NCBI RefSeq assembly: GCF_947495565.1 | Contig: NZ_CANLZM010000002.1 | Location: 124,001 to 188,000 of the forward strand | Source: an uncultured Pontibacter sp. | GTDB lineage: Bacteria; Bacteroidota; Bacteroidia; Cytophagales; Hymenobacteraceae | DNA: 64,000 nt | Direction: 5' to 3' | Program-made: the position numbers and the translations under genes | Notes under the pieces: generated by a model | What the model was told of the DNA's origin: nothing | The model's input: the letters and a program-made list of their open reading frames with translations, nothing else | The model's database searches: none | Shown here: in pieces, positions 16,627 to 25,933 of the stretch | Layout: each line of letters starts with the position of its first letter | Position numbering within the stretch: position 1 is the first letter of the stretch

Positions 16627-17321
16627 GATACCTGATACTGATTCTCTGCCTGCTGCTGGCATCGTGCCAGCGGGGGCCGGTCAGCTCCTCGCTGACTGAT
16701 ACGCCGGATGCGCTGAAGCACCTGCCTCCTGGTACCAGCCTGGACTTTGGAGATCTCCGCCTCGATATCGTGGCTGGAGATAAAACAGTTGTATCGCAGC
16801 GGAAAGCTAAGGCTGAGCCTGCCATCAAGTGTAAAGACTGCTTTAACACCGATAACAGCGACCGCAGCAAGACGAAGGATAAGAGCGAGACCACGACAAA
16901 GGATAAGTCTAAAACCAAAGATAATAGTGATACCACGGTAAAGAATAAGCCGGATAACTCGCAGCTGAAGAAAGCCAAGATAGACAAAAGCGTGAGCATG
17001 GGTAAAGCGTACAGTTCCTGGTTTAAAGGCTTGCTCACGAAAGTGCTCTTCTGGCTTGCGGTAACTGCCGTTGTAGTGCTGCTCTTGCTCAGGTACACGC
17101 CTCTGGCCAGGATCTTCTTTATACTTCTGATCGGAGCTATACTGGCCAGTTGCTCTCAAACCTTCTGCCCTGCCTACGATGGGCACCGAAAACCACGCCA
17201 CAAGCCCACTTTCCTGAAGGATCACGGACATCAAAAGTACAAGTATAGCGACGCTGCCCGCCGGGCCGCCGAAAAAACGGATGCAGAGCTTTACCTCTCT
17301 GCACTGAAGCTACAACAGTAA
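16623..17321 (+). CDS. Spanin-like lipoprotein with two lipobox motifs
   Basis: 232 residues. The ATG at 16623 gives a clean lipoprotein signal (MRYLILILCLLLASC). A long Lys/Asp/Thr/Ser-rich region follows, then a membrane segment (FWLAVTAVVVLLLL, about 143-156) and directly after it a second lipobox-like signal (IFFILLIGAILASC) and a CPAY motif. Outer-membrane lipid anchor plus membrane segment is the layout of unimolecular spanins, which fuse the two membranes at lysis. It closes the lysis operon. It may be a fusion of two lipoproteins. Confidence 0.6.
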   Translation: MRYLILILCLLLASCQRGPVSSSLTDTPDALKHLPPGTSLDFGDLRLDIVAGDKTVVSQRKAKAEPAIKCKDCFNTDNSDRSKTKDKSETTTKDKSKTKDNSDTTVKNKPDNSQLKKAKIDKSVSMGKAYSSWFKGLLTKVLFWLAVTAVVVLLLLRYTPLARIFFILLIGAILASCSQTFCPAYDGHRKPRHKPTFLKDHGHQKYKYSDAARRAAEKTDAELYLSALKLQQ

Positions 17322-17359
17322 AAGCAAAAGCCCCGGCACACCACCGGGGCTTTTGCTTT
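17321..17359 (+). terminator. Strong terminator after the lysis operon
   Basis: A perfect 16-bp stem: AAAGCAAAAGCCCCGG (17321-17336) with CCGGGGCTTTTGCTTT (17344-17359), loop of 7. The next promoter box starts two bases later. Confidence 0.9.
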
Positions 17360-17360
17360 C

Positions 17361-17403
17361 CCAACCCTGTCCTTTTTTCGGGGGGGCAAACCCGCCAATT
17401 TCG
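17361..17403 (+). promoter_or_regulatory. Phage late promoter, copy 4
   Basis: CCAACCCTGTCCTTTTTT at 17361-17378, 21 nt, TTCG at 17400-17403. ATG of the first tail gene follows at 17422. Confidence 0.8.
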
Positions 17404-17421
17404 TGCATACCATACACCCTT

Positions 17422-18261
17422 ATGCGCGACCTCCAGATAACTATTCCAACCGAGAAAGGAGATATCAGCCTCCAGGCCCAGGTGGCCGAGGAGTGGGATG
17501 AGCTCACACGTAAGCAGCTGCTGACGGTGATGCTCATCTTCAGCGTGGTGGAGGATGCGATCCAACGCAAAAGGCTGCTCCTGAAAACGCTGCTACATTT
17601 TCCCGATGCCCGCTTCGATGCGTTGCCGGCCTGGGTGCTGGTAGATCTCTTACACCTGACCGACTTCCTGCTGGAGCATGAACCACAAAAGCCGCTTACC
17701 AAACAGCTCCTGCCGAGCATCAGGCCACAGCTGACCAGCTGCTGGTACCATGGGCCGGCCGATCTGCTGGTAAACGTGACCTTCTCCGAGTTCACCACCG
17801 CCGAGAAGTACTTCTTCCGCTACCTCAAAAGCGGCAACGCCTCCAGCCTGGATTGCTTCATTGCCACACTATACCGCCCGCAGCGCTGGTTTCACTCCCT
17901 CCGCAGGCGCCTGGGCAACTACCAGGGCGATAACCGCACGCCATTTAACGAGCACCTGGTAGTTACCCGGGCCCAAAAGCTGGCCAGGTTAAACGATACC
18001 GAGAAGGCCGCCATCCTGACCTGGTACCGCGGCTGCCGGCTAATGCTGGAGCGCCTGTATCCGGATGTCTTTAGCGTGGAGTCTGAGGAGAGCAAAAGCA
18101 ATAAGGTAAGCAGCTGGGAGCCGGTGCTGCGCGGCATGGCCGGCGGTAAGTTCGGCGATGTAGCCGCTACCGGCAAGGCACAGGCCCACCAGATCCTGGC
18201 GGAGATGAACGAACAGCTGGAAGAAGCCAAGAAAATAAAAAGCAAACACGAAAATCAATAA
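17422..18261 (+). CDS. Phage tail-operon protein (possible assembly chaperone)
   Basis: 279 residues, largely helical, ending in a charged helix with Glu/Lys (EMNEQLEEAKKIK). The ATG at 17422 (MRDLQITIPT) is chosen because the earlier in-frame start lies upstream of the promoter. It is the first gene of the tail operon, the usual place of tail tube or assembly-chaperone genes. I do not recognise the family. Confidence 0.6.
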   Translation: MRDLQITIPTEKGDISLQAQVAEEWDELTRKQLLTVMLIFSVVEDAIQRKRLLLKTLLHFPDARFDALPAWVLVDLLHLTDFLLEHEPQKPLTKQLLPSIRPQLTSCWYHGPADLLVNVTFSEFTTAEKYFFRYLKSGNASSLDCFIATLYRPQRWFHSLRRRLGNYQGDNRTPFNEHLVVTRAQKLARLNDTEKAAILTWYRGCRLMLERLYPDVFSVESEESKSNKVSSWEPVLRGMAGGKFGDVAATGKAQAHQILAEMNEQLEEAKKIKSKHENQ

Positions 18262-18264
18262 ACC

Positions 18265-18378
18265 ATGTTAAGATACGCCATCCTGTACACCGCCATAGTC
18301 TTCCTACTTGGCCAGCCATTTAGCTGGATATGGTTCTTTACTTTCCTATTGATAGGGGCGCTGTTTGAAGAGGACTAA
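18265..18378 (+). CDS. Tiny membrane protein
   Basis: 37 residues, almost all hydrophobic (MLRYAILYTAIVFLLG start, ending in LFEED). It fits without overlap between two tail genes (4 nt after the upstream stop, 12 nt before the next start). In many tail operons the second reading product of the chaperone gene occupies this place, so a small accessory is possible. Confidence 0.55.
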   Translation: MLRYAILYTAIVFLLGQPFSWIWFFTFLLIGALFEED

Positions 18379-18390
18379 AGACGAAATCCA

Positions 18391-18897
18391 ATGAGAAAGA
18401 CCGAATACAGAGCCCTGTTCGAGGGTTGGTGCAGCCGCCACAAAGAGCTGCAGGAAAATGGCTGTAAGTTCTCAGAGCTGCACCTGAGCCGCAACCCGAT
18501 GCAGCAGGAGCTGGACATGTCGGAGTTCTATGGCAACCTGCGCTATGCTACCGAAATGCAGGCTGTGCTCCAGAACTACGATGCCGATTACGAGGGCCAG
18601 AGCTTCGATGACATGAGCCGCTACCTGCATGGGGCGCTGATCATTCTGGACAAAGTAGATACCGATGACTGGGCGCAGCGCAACGAGGCGCTGGATAAGA
18701 CCGAGCGCATGGCCGAGGAGATCCTGGCAGCCGTGGTGAAGCAGCTAAATGAAAGCTACGATTACTTTATCACGCCCTCCGACCTGCAGACCGAGGACAT
18801 CGGCCCTGTGAACGGTTACCACGGCACCCGCCTGAGCTTCCGAATTAAGCAGCAGGCGACTCCATCCTTACACTTTAACCCTGATCTATTTGAGTAA
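18391..18897 (+). CDS. Phage tail-operon protein
   Basis: 168 residues, helical, with a beta C terminus (RLSFRIKQQ). Its stop overlaps the start of the SprB-repeat tail gene (TAATG). It could be a tail completion protein; no motif supports a firmer call. Confidence 0.6.
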   Translation: MRKTEYRALFEGWCSRHKELQENGCKFSELHLSRNPMQQELDMSEFYGNLRYATEMQAVLQNYDADYEGQSFDDMSRYLHGALIILDKVDTDDWAQRNEALDKTERMAEEILAAVVKQLNESYDYFITPSDLQTEDIGPVNGYHGTRLSFRIKQQATPSLHFNPDLFE

Positions 18898-20900
18898 TGG
18901 CTAATTACGCTAAAGTCAAAATATCTGGCCCAGTCGCTATCCCTGAAGGCGTAGCGATTGATATTAATATCCTGGGTGTGGTGGTTCGCTTTACCTCCAC
19001 CACCTATGACAGCGGGTACGGCACTACCTGGTCTTTCTCTCAGCAACGAGCGGCGGAGTACGGCATTATAGACGGGGCCGGCAACGCGGCCAAGCTGGCC
19101 AGTGCCATCTCCGGGTATCTCCAGAGCATCGGGGAAACGAGGTATGCCGTTACCTCCTCCTATGGTACCGACTTCATGGGGTATGCCAATGCCACGTATG
19201 TGGAGCTGAAGGCAAAGGAGTATGATGATGCGCTTAATTTCCCTTCTGCTACGGTCACCAACAGCAACGGAAGCGGCACTTTTGCCAGTGTTTACAACAA
19301 CACCTACCCCCATTCGGTAACGACCAACATTACGAATGTTGCCTGCTTCAGCGGCACCTCCGGCAGTGTTTCCCTTAACATCACAGGAGGCGTTCCACCT
19401 TATGCTGTACAGTGGGAGGATGGGTCCACAGAAACCATCAGATCCTTTTTACCGGCAGGCGTTTACAACTATACCGTAACGGACAGTGCCGCTACAGACT
19501 ATGCCTCCGGTGCGCATCCTGGTGTAGTGACCGGTGAGGTAAACATCGGCCAGAACCCGGAGCTGAAGGTGACCGGGGTGCAGGACGATGACAGCATTAG
19601 CCTGACTGTGGAGGGCGGTGTGGCCCCTTATACCTTTGCCTGGAGCGATGGCAGCACGGATAAAGATCGCTTTGGCCTGGCTGCCGGCCGCTATGAGGTG
19701 ACGGTTACCGACAGTTACGGCTGTTACAAGTCCTTCACGTTTACGCTCGGACTGGCCCGCTTCTACTTTTCACACGGTCCTATCACCCTGGAGCTCCAGG
19801 CTCAGAACCTGGAGGAAAAACCGAGCCTTACCTTCCTGTGCGAGGTGTGGGTGGAAAAGGAGTACCTGAGCGAGAGCTTTGAAAGGGTGGCCACCCTGGA
19901 GCACGTGGCCGACCGCGACGGCAGCACCGTATTCGAGGTGCAGGAGTTCCTGCAGCCTTTTGTCGGGGCTTACTTTCCGGAACTGGATGAGGCAAACACC
20001 ACCATGGCCAGCGGCCTGTTTAAGCGCTTCTACCTACGCCACACCGAGAAGTATGGAGCCGTGCCCACGCCTGGTGATTTCACGGTGGAAGATTACCGGT
20101 ACGTGCTGCGAGGCGGCCTATCGTTCGAGGAAACAACTCAAAACAACTTCTACGCCTCTTACCTGCCCACGCAGAAGCCTTTCCTGAGCTGGTTGCCGGC
20201 CGCTAAGCTGGCCACCACGGGGCAGCCGGAGTTCCTGTTCCTGGTGCTGCACCAGAGCGGCATCGAGTCCTTTGTGGTGAAAAAGCGCGTGACCTATGCC
20301 GATGCCAGCGTGGTGACCTCCACGGCGCACCTCCAGGAGGGCTGCCAGCGCTTTGAGGTGTACTGCATTCCTACGTCTTACCAGGCGCTTGACCTGGCAT
20401 CTGACGGCAGGGAAGTCCGGGAATGGGAGATCTGGTGCGAGACAGAGGCGGGCATAGCCATCACTGAAACGCGCACTTATACTTTAGATACCCGTTATTC
20501 CGGCTACTTCCGCTATTTGCTCTACCTCAACTCCCTGGGCGGCATCAATACCTTGACCGCCGTGGGCCAGGCTGAGAAAAGCCTCGAGATCGAGACCCAG
20601 ACCATGCAGCGCCTGCTCAACGCCGGCTACAACCCTACCCTGGGCAGCACCGAGACTACCTCCGTCACGGCAGAGCCGGTCCTCAGGCTCACCAGCGGTT
20701 ACCTCTCTGATCAGAAAGAGCTGGAGGCACTCACAGACTTTGCCCTGAGCAGGGAGGTGCGCCTGGTGGAGGCCGGCCGTTACCGTGCCGGGACTAAGCA
20801 GGTAAAGAAGTTCCTGGTGCTGGACGAAGTGGATGAGCAGCGCTACTTAGATTTTGAATTTGTGCTGCCTACGGAAAAGCATTATACACCGACACTGTAA
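18897..20900 (+). CDS. Tail protein with SprB-like repeats
   Basis: 667 residues. After an N-terminal 140 residues come two related repeats of about 70 residues: one has GGVPPYAVQWEDGSTE then GVYNYTVTDS, the other GGVAPYTFAWSDGST then GRYEVTVTDSYGC. This is the SprB repeat known from the surface adhesin of gliding Bacteroidota. The C-terminal 400 residues are a beta-rich body that probably forms part of the distal tail. It overlaps its upstream neighbour and precedes the tail tip and tape measure genes. A host-binding or virion-surface role is inferred. Confidence 0.7.
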   Translation: MANYAKVKISGPVAIPEGVAIDINILGVVVRFTSTTYDSGYGTTWSFSQQRAAEYGIIDGAGNAAKLASAISGYLQSIGETRYAVTSSYGTDFMGYANATYVELKAKEYDDALNFPSATVTNSNGSGTFASVYNNTYPHSVTTNITNVACFSGTSGSVSLNITGGVPPYAVQWEDGSTETIRSFLPAGVYNYTVTDSAATDYASGAHPGVVTGEVNIGQNPELKVTGVQDDDSISLTVEGGVAPYTFAWSDGSTDKDRFGLAAGRYEVTVTDSYGCYKSFTFTLGLARFYFSHGPITLELQAQNLEEKPSLTFLCEVWVEKEYLSESFERVATLEHVADRDGSTVFEVQEFLQPFVGAYFPELDEANTTMASGLFKRFYLRHTEKYGAVPTPGDFTVEDYRYVLRGGLSFEETTQNNFYASYLPTQKPFLSWLPAAKLATTGQPEFLFLVLHQSGIESFVVKKRVTYADASVVTSTAHLQEGCQRFEVYCIPTSYQALDLASDGREVREWEIWCETEAGIAITETRTYTLDTRYSGYFRYLLYLNSLGGINTLTAVGQAEKSLEIETQTMQRLLNAGYNPTLGSTETTSVTAEPVLRLTSGYLSDQKELEALTDFALSREVRLVEAGRYRAGTKQVKKFLVLDEVDEQRYLDFEFVLPTEKHYTPTL

Positions 20901-20904
20901 TCAG

Positions 20905-21177
20905 ATGATAATATTAGGAAATAACAGAGCTGCGGAGTTCGCACACATGGCTTTGATGATGCATACTTTAGAGCAATCCAGCAGAGCTGTAGTGATTACA
21001 CCATCTCATTCAGACTTGTTAATACAGCAGCGTGGTTTTTCTGTTAGACCAGAGTTTGATTATCCTAAAGTTGCATTGTGGCGCTACGACAAAGATCTTC
21101 CAAACCTGAACAAGCATAGAGAAACATGTATTAAAAACAGGCGCAAAAGGAAATCTAAAAGGAAAGCTAAATACTAG
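20905..21177 (+). CDS. Small inserted protein of unknown function
   Basis: 90 residues from the ATG at 20905, lower in GC than neighbours and ending in a very basic tail (RRKRKSKRKAKY). It sits between two tail genes with 3-4 nt gaps, like an inserted cargo gene that kept the operon intact. The Lys/Arg tail suggests nucleic-acid binding. Family not recognised. Confidence 0.6.
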   Translation: MIILGNNRAAEFAHMALMMHTLEQSSRAVVITPSHSDLLIQQRGFSVRPEFDYPKVALWRYDKDLPNLNKHRETCIKNRRKRKSKRKAKY

Positions 21178-21180
21178 GCT

Positions 21181-22449
21181 ATGTTTGGATTCAGAATAAA
21201 CGAAGAGTTTCTGGACCTGGAGCAGAATGCCTCCCTGAGCCTGGAGGTGAACAACCCGCTGTTTAACCAGGACTTTGAGAAAGGCATGCTCACCTATGGC
21301 GTGTCTGCCCCGCTCTCGGACCGCAACCGCCGCCTGCTGCGCTTTGCCGGTAGCCTGAGCATTCGCAGTATCGGCAAAAGGCCTTTGCCGTGCCAGATGT
21401 GGCTGCGCGGCCAGCTCTACCGTGTAGGTAAACTTTACGTGCTGGGGCGCACTGATAAGTACAAAGTGCAGTTTGTGAGCGACGCCGGCGACCTGGACAC
21501 GGTGACCGAGGACATGCTCCGAGGCACCGACCTGAGCGGGGTTTCCATGGCATACCCGAAGGTGCTGAACCCAGGCTTTTATTCCGATGAGGAAGCTGCT
21601 TTCGGTTATCCCGGCTACATGAACGGCGGTGGTCCGCAGGTACCCATGCCCAACCTGGTGGAGGTCTTCCGGAAGACGATGGCCCGCTATGGTTACAGCA
21701 TTTCGGGCCAATGGCTGCAGGACTACGCCAACCGCGTGATCTACAACCCAGTGCTGCAGGGCAACCCGCTGCAGCCTCAGCTGCATGTGCCGGAACTCAA
21801 AGTGGCCGAGTTCATCAAGTCTATCCGCAAGCACTACGGCCTGGGTTTCATCTTCAACGGCAAGAGCAAAAGCCTCCAGCTGGTATACCTGCAGGAGGCT
21901 CTCCAGAACACAGCTTATACTGATTGGACACACCTGGCGCAAGGCACACCCGCCTGGGACCCGAACACCAGCGACGGGTTTACTCTCCAGCTGCAGACCG
22001 ACAGCGACGATGAGCGCCAGAAAGATGCCCAGGCAGCTTACCAGTACAAGTATGGAAATGGCGCCGAGACCATTAATACCGGTATCGGTACCACGGCTAT
22101 GGAAAACGGTGTGCCTATTGTGGATCAGGAGGGAGCTACTTATGACGACGAACCGGATTTTTCCTTCCGGGTGCTTGTGGATAACGGCAATGGCACCTCC
22201 AGCGCCGAGACGGTGGAGGCCGTGGCCAGTCGGCATTTGGACTGGATGGCCTGGCACTCTGAAACGGAACCGGTAACCTTTAACCTAAACCTGGGAATAT
22301 CGGAACTGCTGCAGCTCGACCCGCTCGACAAAAAACTGATCCGCACGCCACAAGGCACGCTGAAGGCCTTTTGGGAGAAAGTGCAGGTATCGCTGAACAT
22401 GACCGGCGAGATGAAAAGCAAAGTTAGGTTCCTGAAGGTGATGCAATAG
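21181..22449 (+). CDS. Distal tail/baseplate-like protein
   Basis: 422 residues, beta-rich, with a basic N-terminal domain (MFGFRINEEF start) and many aromatic Gly turns. It starts 3 nt after the inserted small gene and comes two genes before the tape measure protein. Position and composition fit a tail tip or distal tail protein. No enzyme motif is visible. Confidence 0.6.
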   Translation: MFGFRINEEFLDLEQNASLSLEVNNPLFNQDFEKGMLTYGVSAPLSDRNRRLLRFAGSLSIRSIGKRPLPCQMWLRGQLYRVGKLYVLGRTDKYKVQFVSDAGDLDTVTEDMLRGTDLSGVSMAYPKVLNPGFYSDEEAAFGYPGYMNGGGPQVPMPNLVEVFRKTMARYGYSISGQWLQDYANRVIYNPVLQGNPLQPQLHVPELKVAEFIKSIRKHYGLGFIFNGKSKSLQLVYLQEALQNTAYTDWTHLAQGTPAWDPNTSDGFTLQLQTDSDDERQKDAQAAYQYKYGNGAETINTGIGTTAMENGVPIVDQEGATYDDEPDFSFRVLVDNGNGTSSAETVEAVASRHLDWMAWHSETEPVTFNLNLGISELLQLDPLDKKLIRTPQGTLKAFWEKVQVSLNMTGEMKSKVRFLKVMQ

Positions 22450-22450
22450 A

Positions 22451-22885
22451 GTGACTGAAACGAGAAAGACACAAAAGGAAATAGCCCAGGAGTGGCTGCA
22501 CTACGCACTGCAGGGCTGGGAAACGGAAGTAAAGCGCCTGAAGGCGGTCAACAGCGGCTCCCTGCTCTCCAGCTTTAAAGGCACTGTGATCGCCGGGGCC
22601 GAAAACGCACTGCAGGTAACAGTGGCCTATGCCTGGTATGGGCAAATGGTAGATGCTGGCCTGGGCCGTGGCTACAAGTACGGAGAGCAGGCAGATACTG
22701 CCTCCGAGCGCAAGCTGCTGGGCGGCAAGGGGCGCCGGCCAAAACCCTTCTGGAGCAAGGGAAAAGCCGGCATAGGTAACCAAACATATCGACTCAAAGA
22801 TCTTTTAGCCGCCAACATCGGCGACGAGACCGTGAATAAGATTTTAGACGACATTGCACTGAATCACACTATTAAAATAAGCTAA
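22451..22885 (+). CDS. Tail-associated protein
   Basis: 144 residues, GTG start one base after the previous stop. Helical N terminus, basic middle (LLGGKGRRPKPFWSKGK), acidic end. It overlaps the tape measure start by a base (TAATG). Perhaps a minor tail or completion protein; not recognised. Confidence 0.6.
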   Translation: MTETRKTQKEIAQEWLHYALQGWETEVKRLKAVNSGSLLSSFKGTVIAGAENALQVTVAYAWYGQMVDAGLGRGYKYGEQADTASERKLLGGKGRRPKPFWSKGKAGIGNQTYRLKDLLAANIGDETVNKILDDIALNHTIKIS

Positions 22886-25758
22886 TGGCTAGCACTACCG
22901 AAGAACGCAGAATAAAGATCATCCTGGACGGCAAACAAGTCAATGCCTCGCTGAAGGAGATGGAGGCGGCGCAAAAGGCGATGAACTTTCAACTCAAGAA
23001 CATGAGCAAAGATGATCCGAAGCGAGCCGAGCTCCTGAAGGATTTTAAAGAGATGCGGGAGCGGATCAAGAATACCAAAGATGAGATCTACGGCATGGAG
23101 AAAGCATCTGCCACGGCCAAAGCCGGCTTAGGTGGCATTACTTCCGCAACTGGCTTACTTAGGGCCGGTTTTAAAGCTGCCGTAGCCGCTTTCCTGCCAC
23201 TCCTGGCCTTTCAGACGATCGTGGACCTAGGCAGGCAGTTCCTGGGGCTGGTTAACCATATTGACCAGGTAAAGGGGAGCCTGCAGCAGCTGACAGGGGT
23301 GCAGGGCGAAGCGCTGGACCAGATGTACGTGCGGGTGGAGGCCATCTCCAAAACCTTCGATGAGGAGTATAACGAGGTGATCAAGTCGGCTAACGTGCTG
23401 ATGAAGGAGTTTGGGCTTACGCATGAGGAGGCTTTCGACCTGATGGAGAAGGGGTACCTGGCGGGCGCTAACTCCAGCGGTGAGATGCTGGAGCAGCTTA
23501 AGGAGTACTCCACCCAGTTTGCCACTTCCGGAGCCTCTGCCGAGGAGTTTCTGAGCGTGCTGACCATGGGCGAGGACATGGGAATTTTCTCGGATAAGGC
23601 AGCCGATACCGTGAAGGAATTCGGCCTCCGGATTCGGGAGCAGACCGTGGCCACCCGCGATGCTATGGATGCTGCCTTTGGCCAGGAGTTCACGGATAAG
23701 ATCTTCAACGGCATCAACACCGGCGCCATGACCTCTTTCGAGGCGCTGAAGGAAGTAAGCTCCGAGATGAACAACACCCAGATTCCGGCCAAGGAGCTGC
23801 AGACGGTAATCGCCGATGTGTTTGGAGGCGCCGGCGAAGACGCGGGCCTACCGTTTATCCAGCGCCTGCACGAGGTAAACGGCGGCCTGGAGAACATGAT
23901 TGACACCACCAACACCCTGACCACGGCCCAGATGGACCAATTGGAGGCCGAGAAGGAGCTTGCTGAGGCGCAGGCTGAACTGGGTGAGACTTTTGCCGGC
24001 ACTGGTGCCACACTCAGCTGGCTCTGGACAAATATCCAGACTGTTGGTCTAAAGGTTATTAATGCCTTTATCGTTTCGATCAAGCGAATTCGTGATGAGG
24101 CCGTGGGTATCGGCTATGCCCTGGGCAGCATCGGGGAAAGTATAGGTACTGCCTGGGATGCCCTGATGGATGGAGATCTGAGTGGAGTAGCCTCTGCCTT
24201 CAGTAATATGGGTAAGAATGCCAGCGAGGCCTATTACGAGGGCTATCTGAAAAATGAGATGGAGGCTCGGGAGGACAAAAAGAAAATGGAGCAGCAGGAA
24301 AATGAGAAAGCCTTAAAAGCAGCTGAGGGTGCCGCTACCGAGAAAGCCAAGCGCGAAGCGGAGGCTACCCGTGCCGAAAAGGATAAAGCTGCTAAAAAGG
24401 CTGCTGCTGAAGCTGAGAAACAGCGCGTCAAGGAAGAAACCGATCTTAGAAAAGCCTTAGAGGCTTATAGAGCTGCAAAACTAAAAGCTGAGGAGGAAAC
24501 CGAGCGCCTGCGCATCATGGTGAAAACGGAGGGTGTGGCTCAGGAGATTGCCCTGCTGCAGCACAAGCACCTGCTGGAGCTAGCCGAGCTGGAGAAACAG
24601 CGTCAGGCCGTACTGCAGAACATCGCTGTGACCGAAGAGGAAAAGCAGGCCCTGCTGGATATGTATGAGGAACAACGCCAACTAAAGGAAGAGGAGTATG
24701 CCGCTGCTAAAGCTGAAAAGGAGCAGGAAAAACAGGAAGAAGACCTGGAGAAATGGTTCGAGCGGATGGAGGAAGAGGATGAAATCAAGCGTGAGCTCAT
24801 CGAGCAGCAGTTTATGAATGCCATGGATGCTGACATCCAAAAGCACGACGCGCTGCTGGAGGTGGACCGGGCGGCGGCCCAGCGAAGGCTGGACAACTTA
24901 GTCGCTGCCGGTAAAGGCGAAACACTGGCCGCGGAAAGACTACGTACCGATATCATGCGCATTGAAAAGGAGAAGTCTGACGGGCAGATCGAGCTCGCGC
25001 AGCGTACCCAACAGATGAAGCGGTACCTGGAGCAGCAGACTTTCCAAACAGCCAGTGCTTTCCTTGGTCTAGGTATAGACCTGCTGAGTAGAGATGAGGC
25101 GGCTAGGAAGAAAAATGCCGGACTAATTAAAGCTTTCTCCGCAGCTAAAATTATTTCTGACCTTCAGGCCGAGATTTCTGGCTACATGGCACACCCGGCC
25201 TCTACGGGCACGCTGGGAGCCGTGGGTACAGCCAAGGTGATACTGGCCACTGTCAGAGCCGGCATGGCCCTGGAGCAGGTACGGGCTCAGCAATTTGCTA
25301 CGGGCGGCAACACTATTCCTATGCAGTTAATTGGCACTTCCTGGCAAATGGCCAGCGGCTACAGCGGAGGCAGCATCGGTACCTTTGCGGCTGGCGGCAA
25401 TGTGAAGAGTGCCCGCCTGGGCCTGATCGGAGAGGCCGGCGCCGAGTGGGTAATGCCCAACTGGATGATCCGCTCACCGAAGTATGCCGCCACCTACCAG
25501 TGGCTGGAGGGTGAGCGCCAGCGGGGTGTATCAGCCTTTGCCTCCGGTGGCAACACAGCAGCCAACGTGTCGGCACCGCCTGTGCAGGATAACTCTACTG
25601 AGCTGCTGAACGCGCTGCAGGTGCTCAACGGTAACTTTGTGGCGCTCTCGCAGCGCGTGGATCAGTGGCCTACCACCTTACACGTAAACTATAATGCTGG
25701 AGCCGCCCAGGAGGCCATGGAGATACACAACACGATGCAAAGCAAAGGAGGTTTCTAA
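22885..25758 (+). CDS. Tail tape measure protein
   Basis: 957 residues: an N-terminal coiled coil, a hydrophobic segment (around 90-115), a central TP901-type domain, a long Glu/Lys/Ala coiled coil (about 460-720), a second hydrophobic helix (LIKAFSAAKIISDL region) and a Gly-rich C-terminal part with repeated FA(T/A/S)GGN motifs at about 800, 838 and 890. It sets tail length and enters the host membrane on infection. It ends the tail operon before a terminator. At roughly 1.5 angstrom per residue, a tail near 140 nm is expected. No sheath gene is seen, so the phage is probably a siphovirus. Confidence 0.9.
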   Translation: MASTTEERRIKIILDGKQVNASLKEMEAAQKAMNFQLKNMSKDDPKRAELLKDFKEMRERIKNTKDEIYGMEKASATAKAGLGGITSATGLLRAGFKAAVAAFLPLLAFQTIVDLGRQFLGLVNHIDQVKGSLQQLTGVQGEALDQMYVRVEAISKTFDEEYNEVIKSANVLMKEFGLTHEEAFDLMEKGYLAGANSSGEMLEQLKEYSTQFATSGASAEEFLSVLTMGEDMGIFSDKAADTVKEFGLRIREQTVATRDAMDAAFGQEFTDKIFNGINTGAMTSFEALKEVSSEMNNTQIPAKELQTVIADVFGGAGEDAGLPFIQRLHEVNGGLENMIDTTNTLTTAQMDQLEAEKELAEAQAELGETFAGTGATLSWLWTNIQTVGLKVINAFIVSIKRIRDEAVGIGYALGSIGESIGTAWDALMDGDLSGVASAFSNMGKNASEAYYEGYLKNEMEAREDKKKMEQQENEKALKAAEGAATEKAKREAEATRAEKDKAAKKAAAEAEKQRVKEETDLRKALEAYRAAKLKAEEETERLRIMVKTEGVAQEIALLQHKHLLELAELEKQRQAVLQNIAVTEEEKQALLDMYEEQRQLKEEEYAAAKAEKEQEKQEEDLEKWFERMEEEDEIKRELIEQQFMNAMDADIQKHDALLEVDRAAAQRRLDNLVAAGKGETLAAERLRTDIMRIEKEKSDGQIELAQRTQQMKRYLEQQTFQTASAFLGLGIDLLSRDEAARKKNAGLIKAFSAAKIISDLQAEISGYMAHPASTGTLGAVGTAKVILATVRAGMALEQVRAQQFATGGNTIPMQLIGTSWQMASGYSGGSIGTFAAGGNVKSARLGLIGEAGAEWVMPNWMIRSPKYAATYQWLEGERQRGVSAFASGGNTAANVSAPPVQDNSTELLNALQVLNGNFVALSQRVDQWPTTLHVNYNAGAAQEAMEIHNTMQSKGGF

Positions 25759-25779
25759 GTAATGGTGTAGCTAAACAAC

Positions 25780-25812
25780 AAAGCCCCGCATTTCTTTGCG
25801 AGGCTTTATTGC
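25780..25812 (+). terminator. Terminator of the tail operon
   Basis: AAAGCCCCGCA pairs with TGCGAGGCTTT (one mismatch) around 25780-25807, followed by ATTGC. It ends the late transcript ahead of the toxin-antitoxin cargo. Confidence 0.7.
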
Positions 25813-25933
25813 TTAGGAGGCAAAATGTCTTTGTTGAATAACTTATATCATGCTGTATAGAAAATTAGTATTTAGGGGGCTCCTACTCCCTTTTAATTGT
25901 GCGTGTTTGATAGTTAGGTAGGATAGTTAAGAA

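Noticed and set aside
21019-22257. 412-residue minus-strand frame opposite tail genes
   Set aside because: Shadow of two plus-strand tail genes in a continuous operon.
23211-24083. 290-residue minus-strand frame within the tape measure gene
   Set aside because: Ser/Ala/Leu-rich antisense shadow of a clear tape measure protein.
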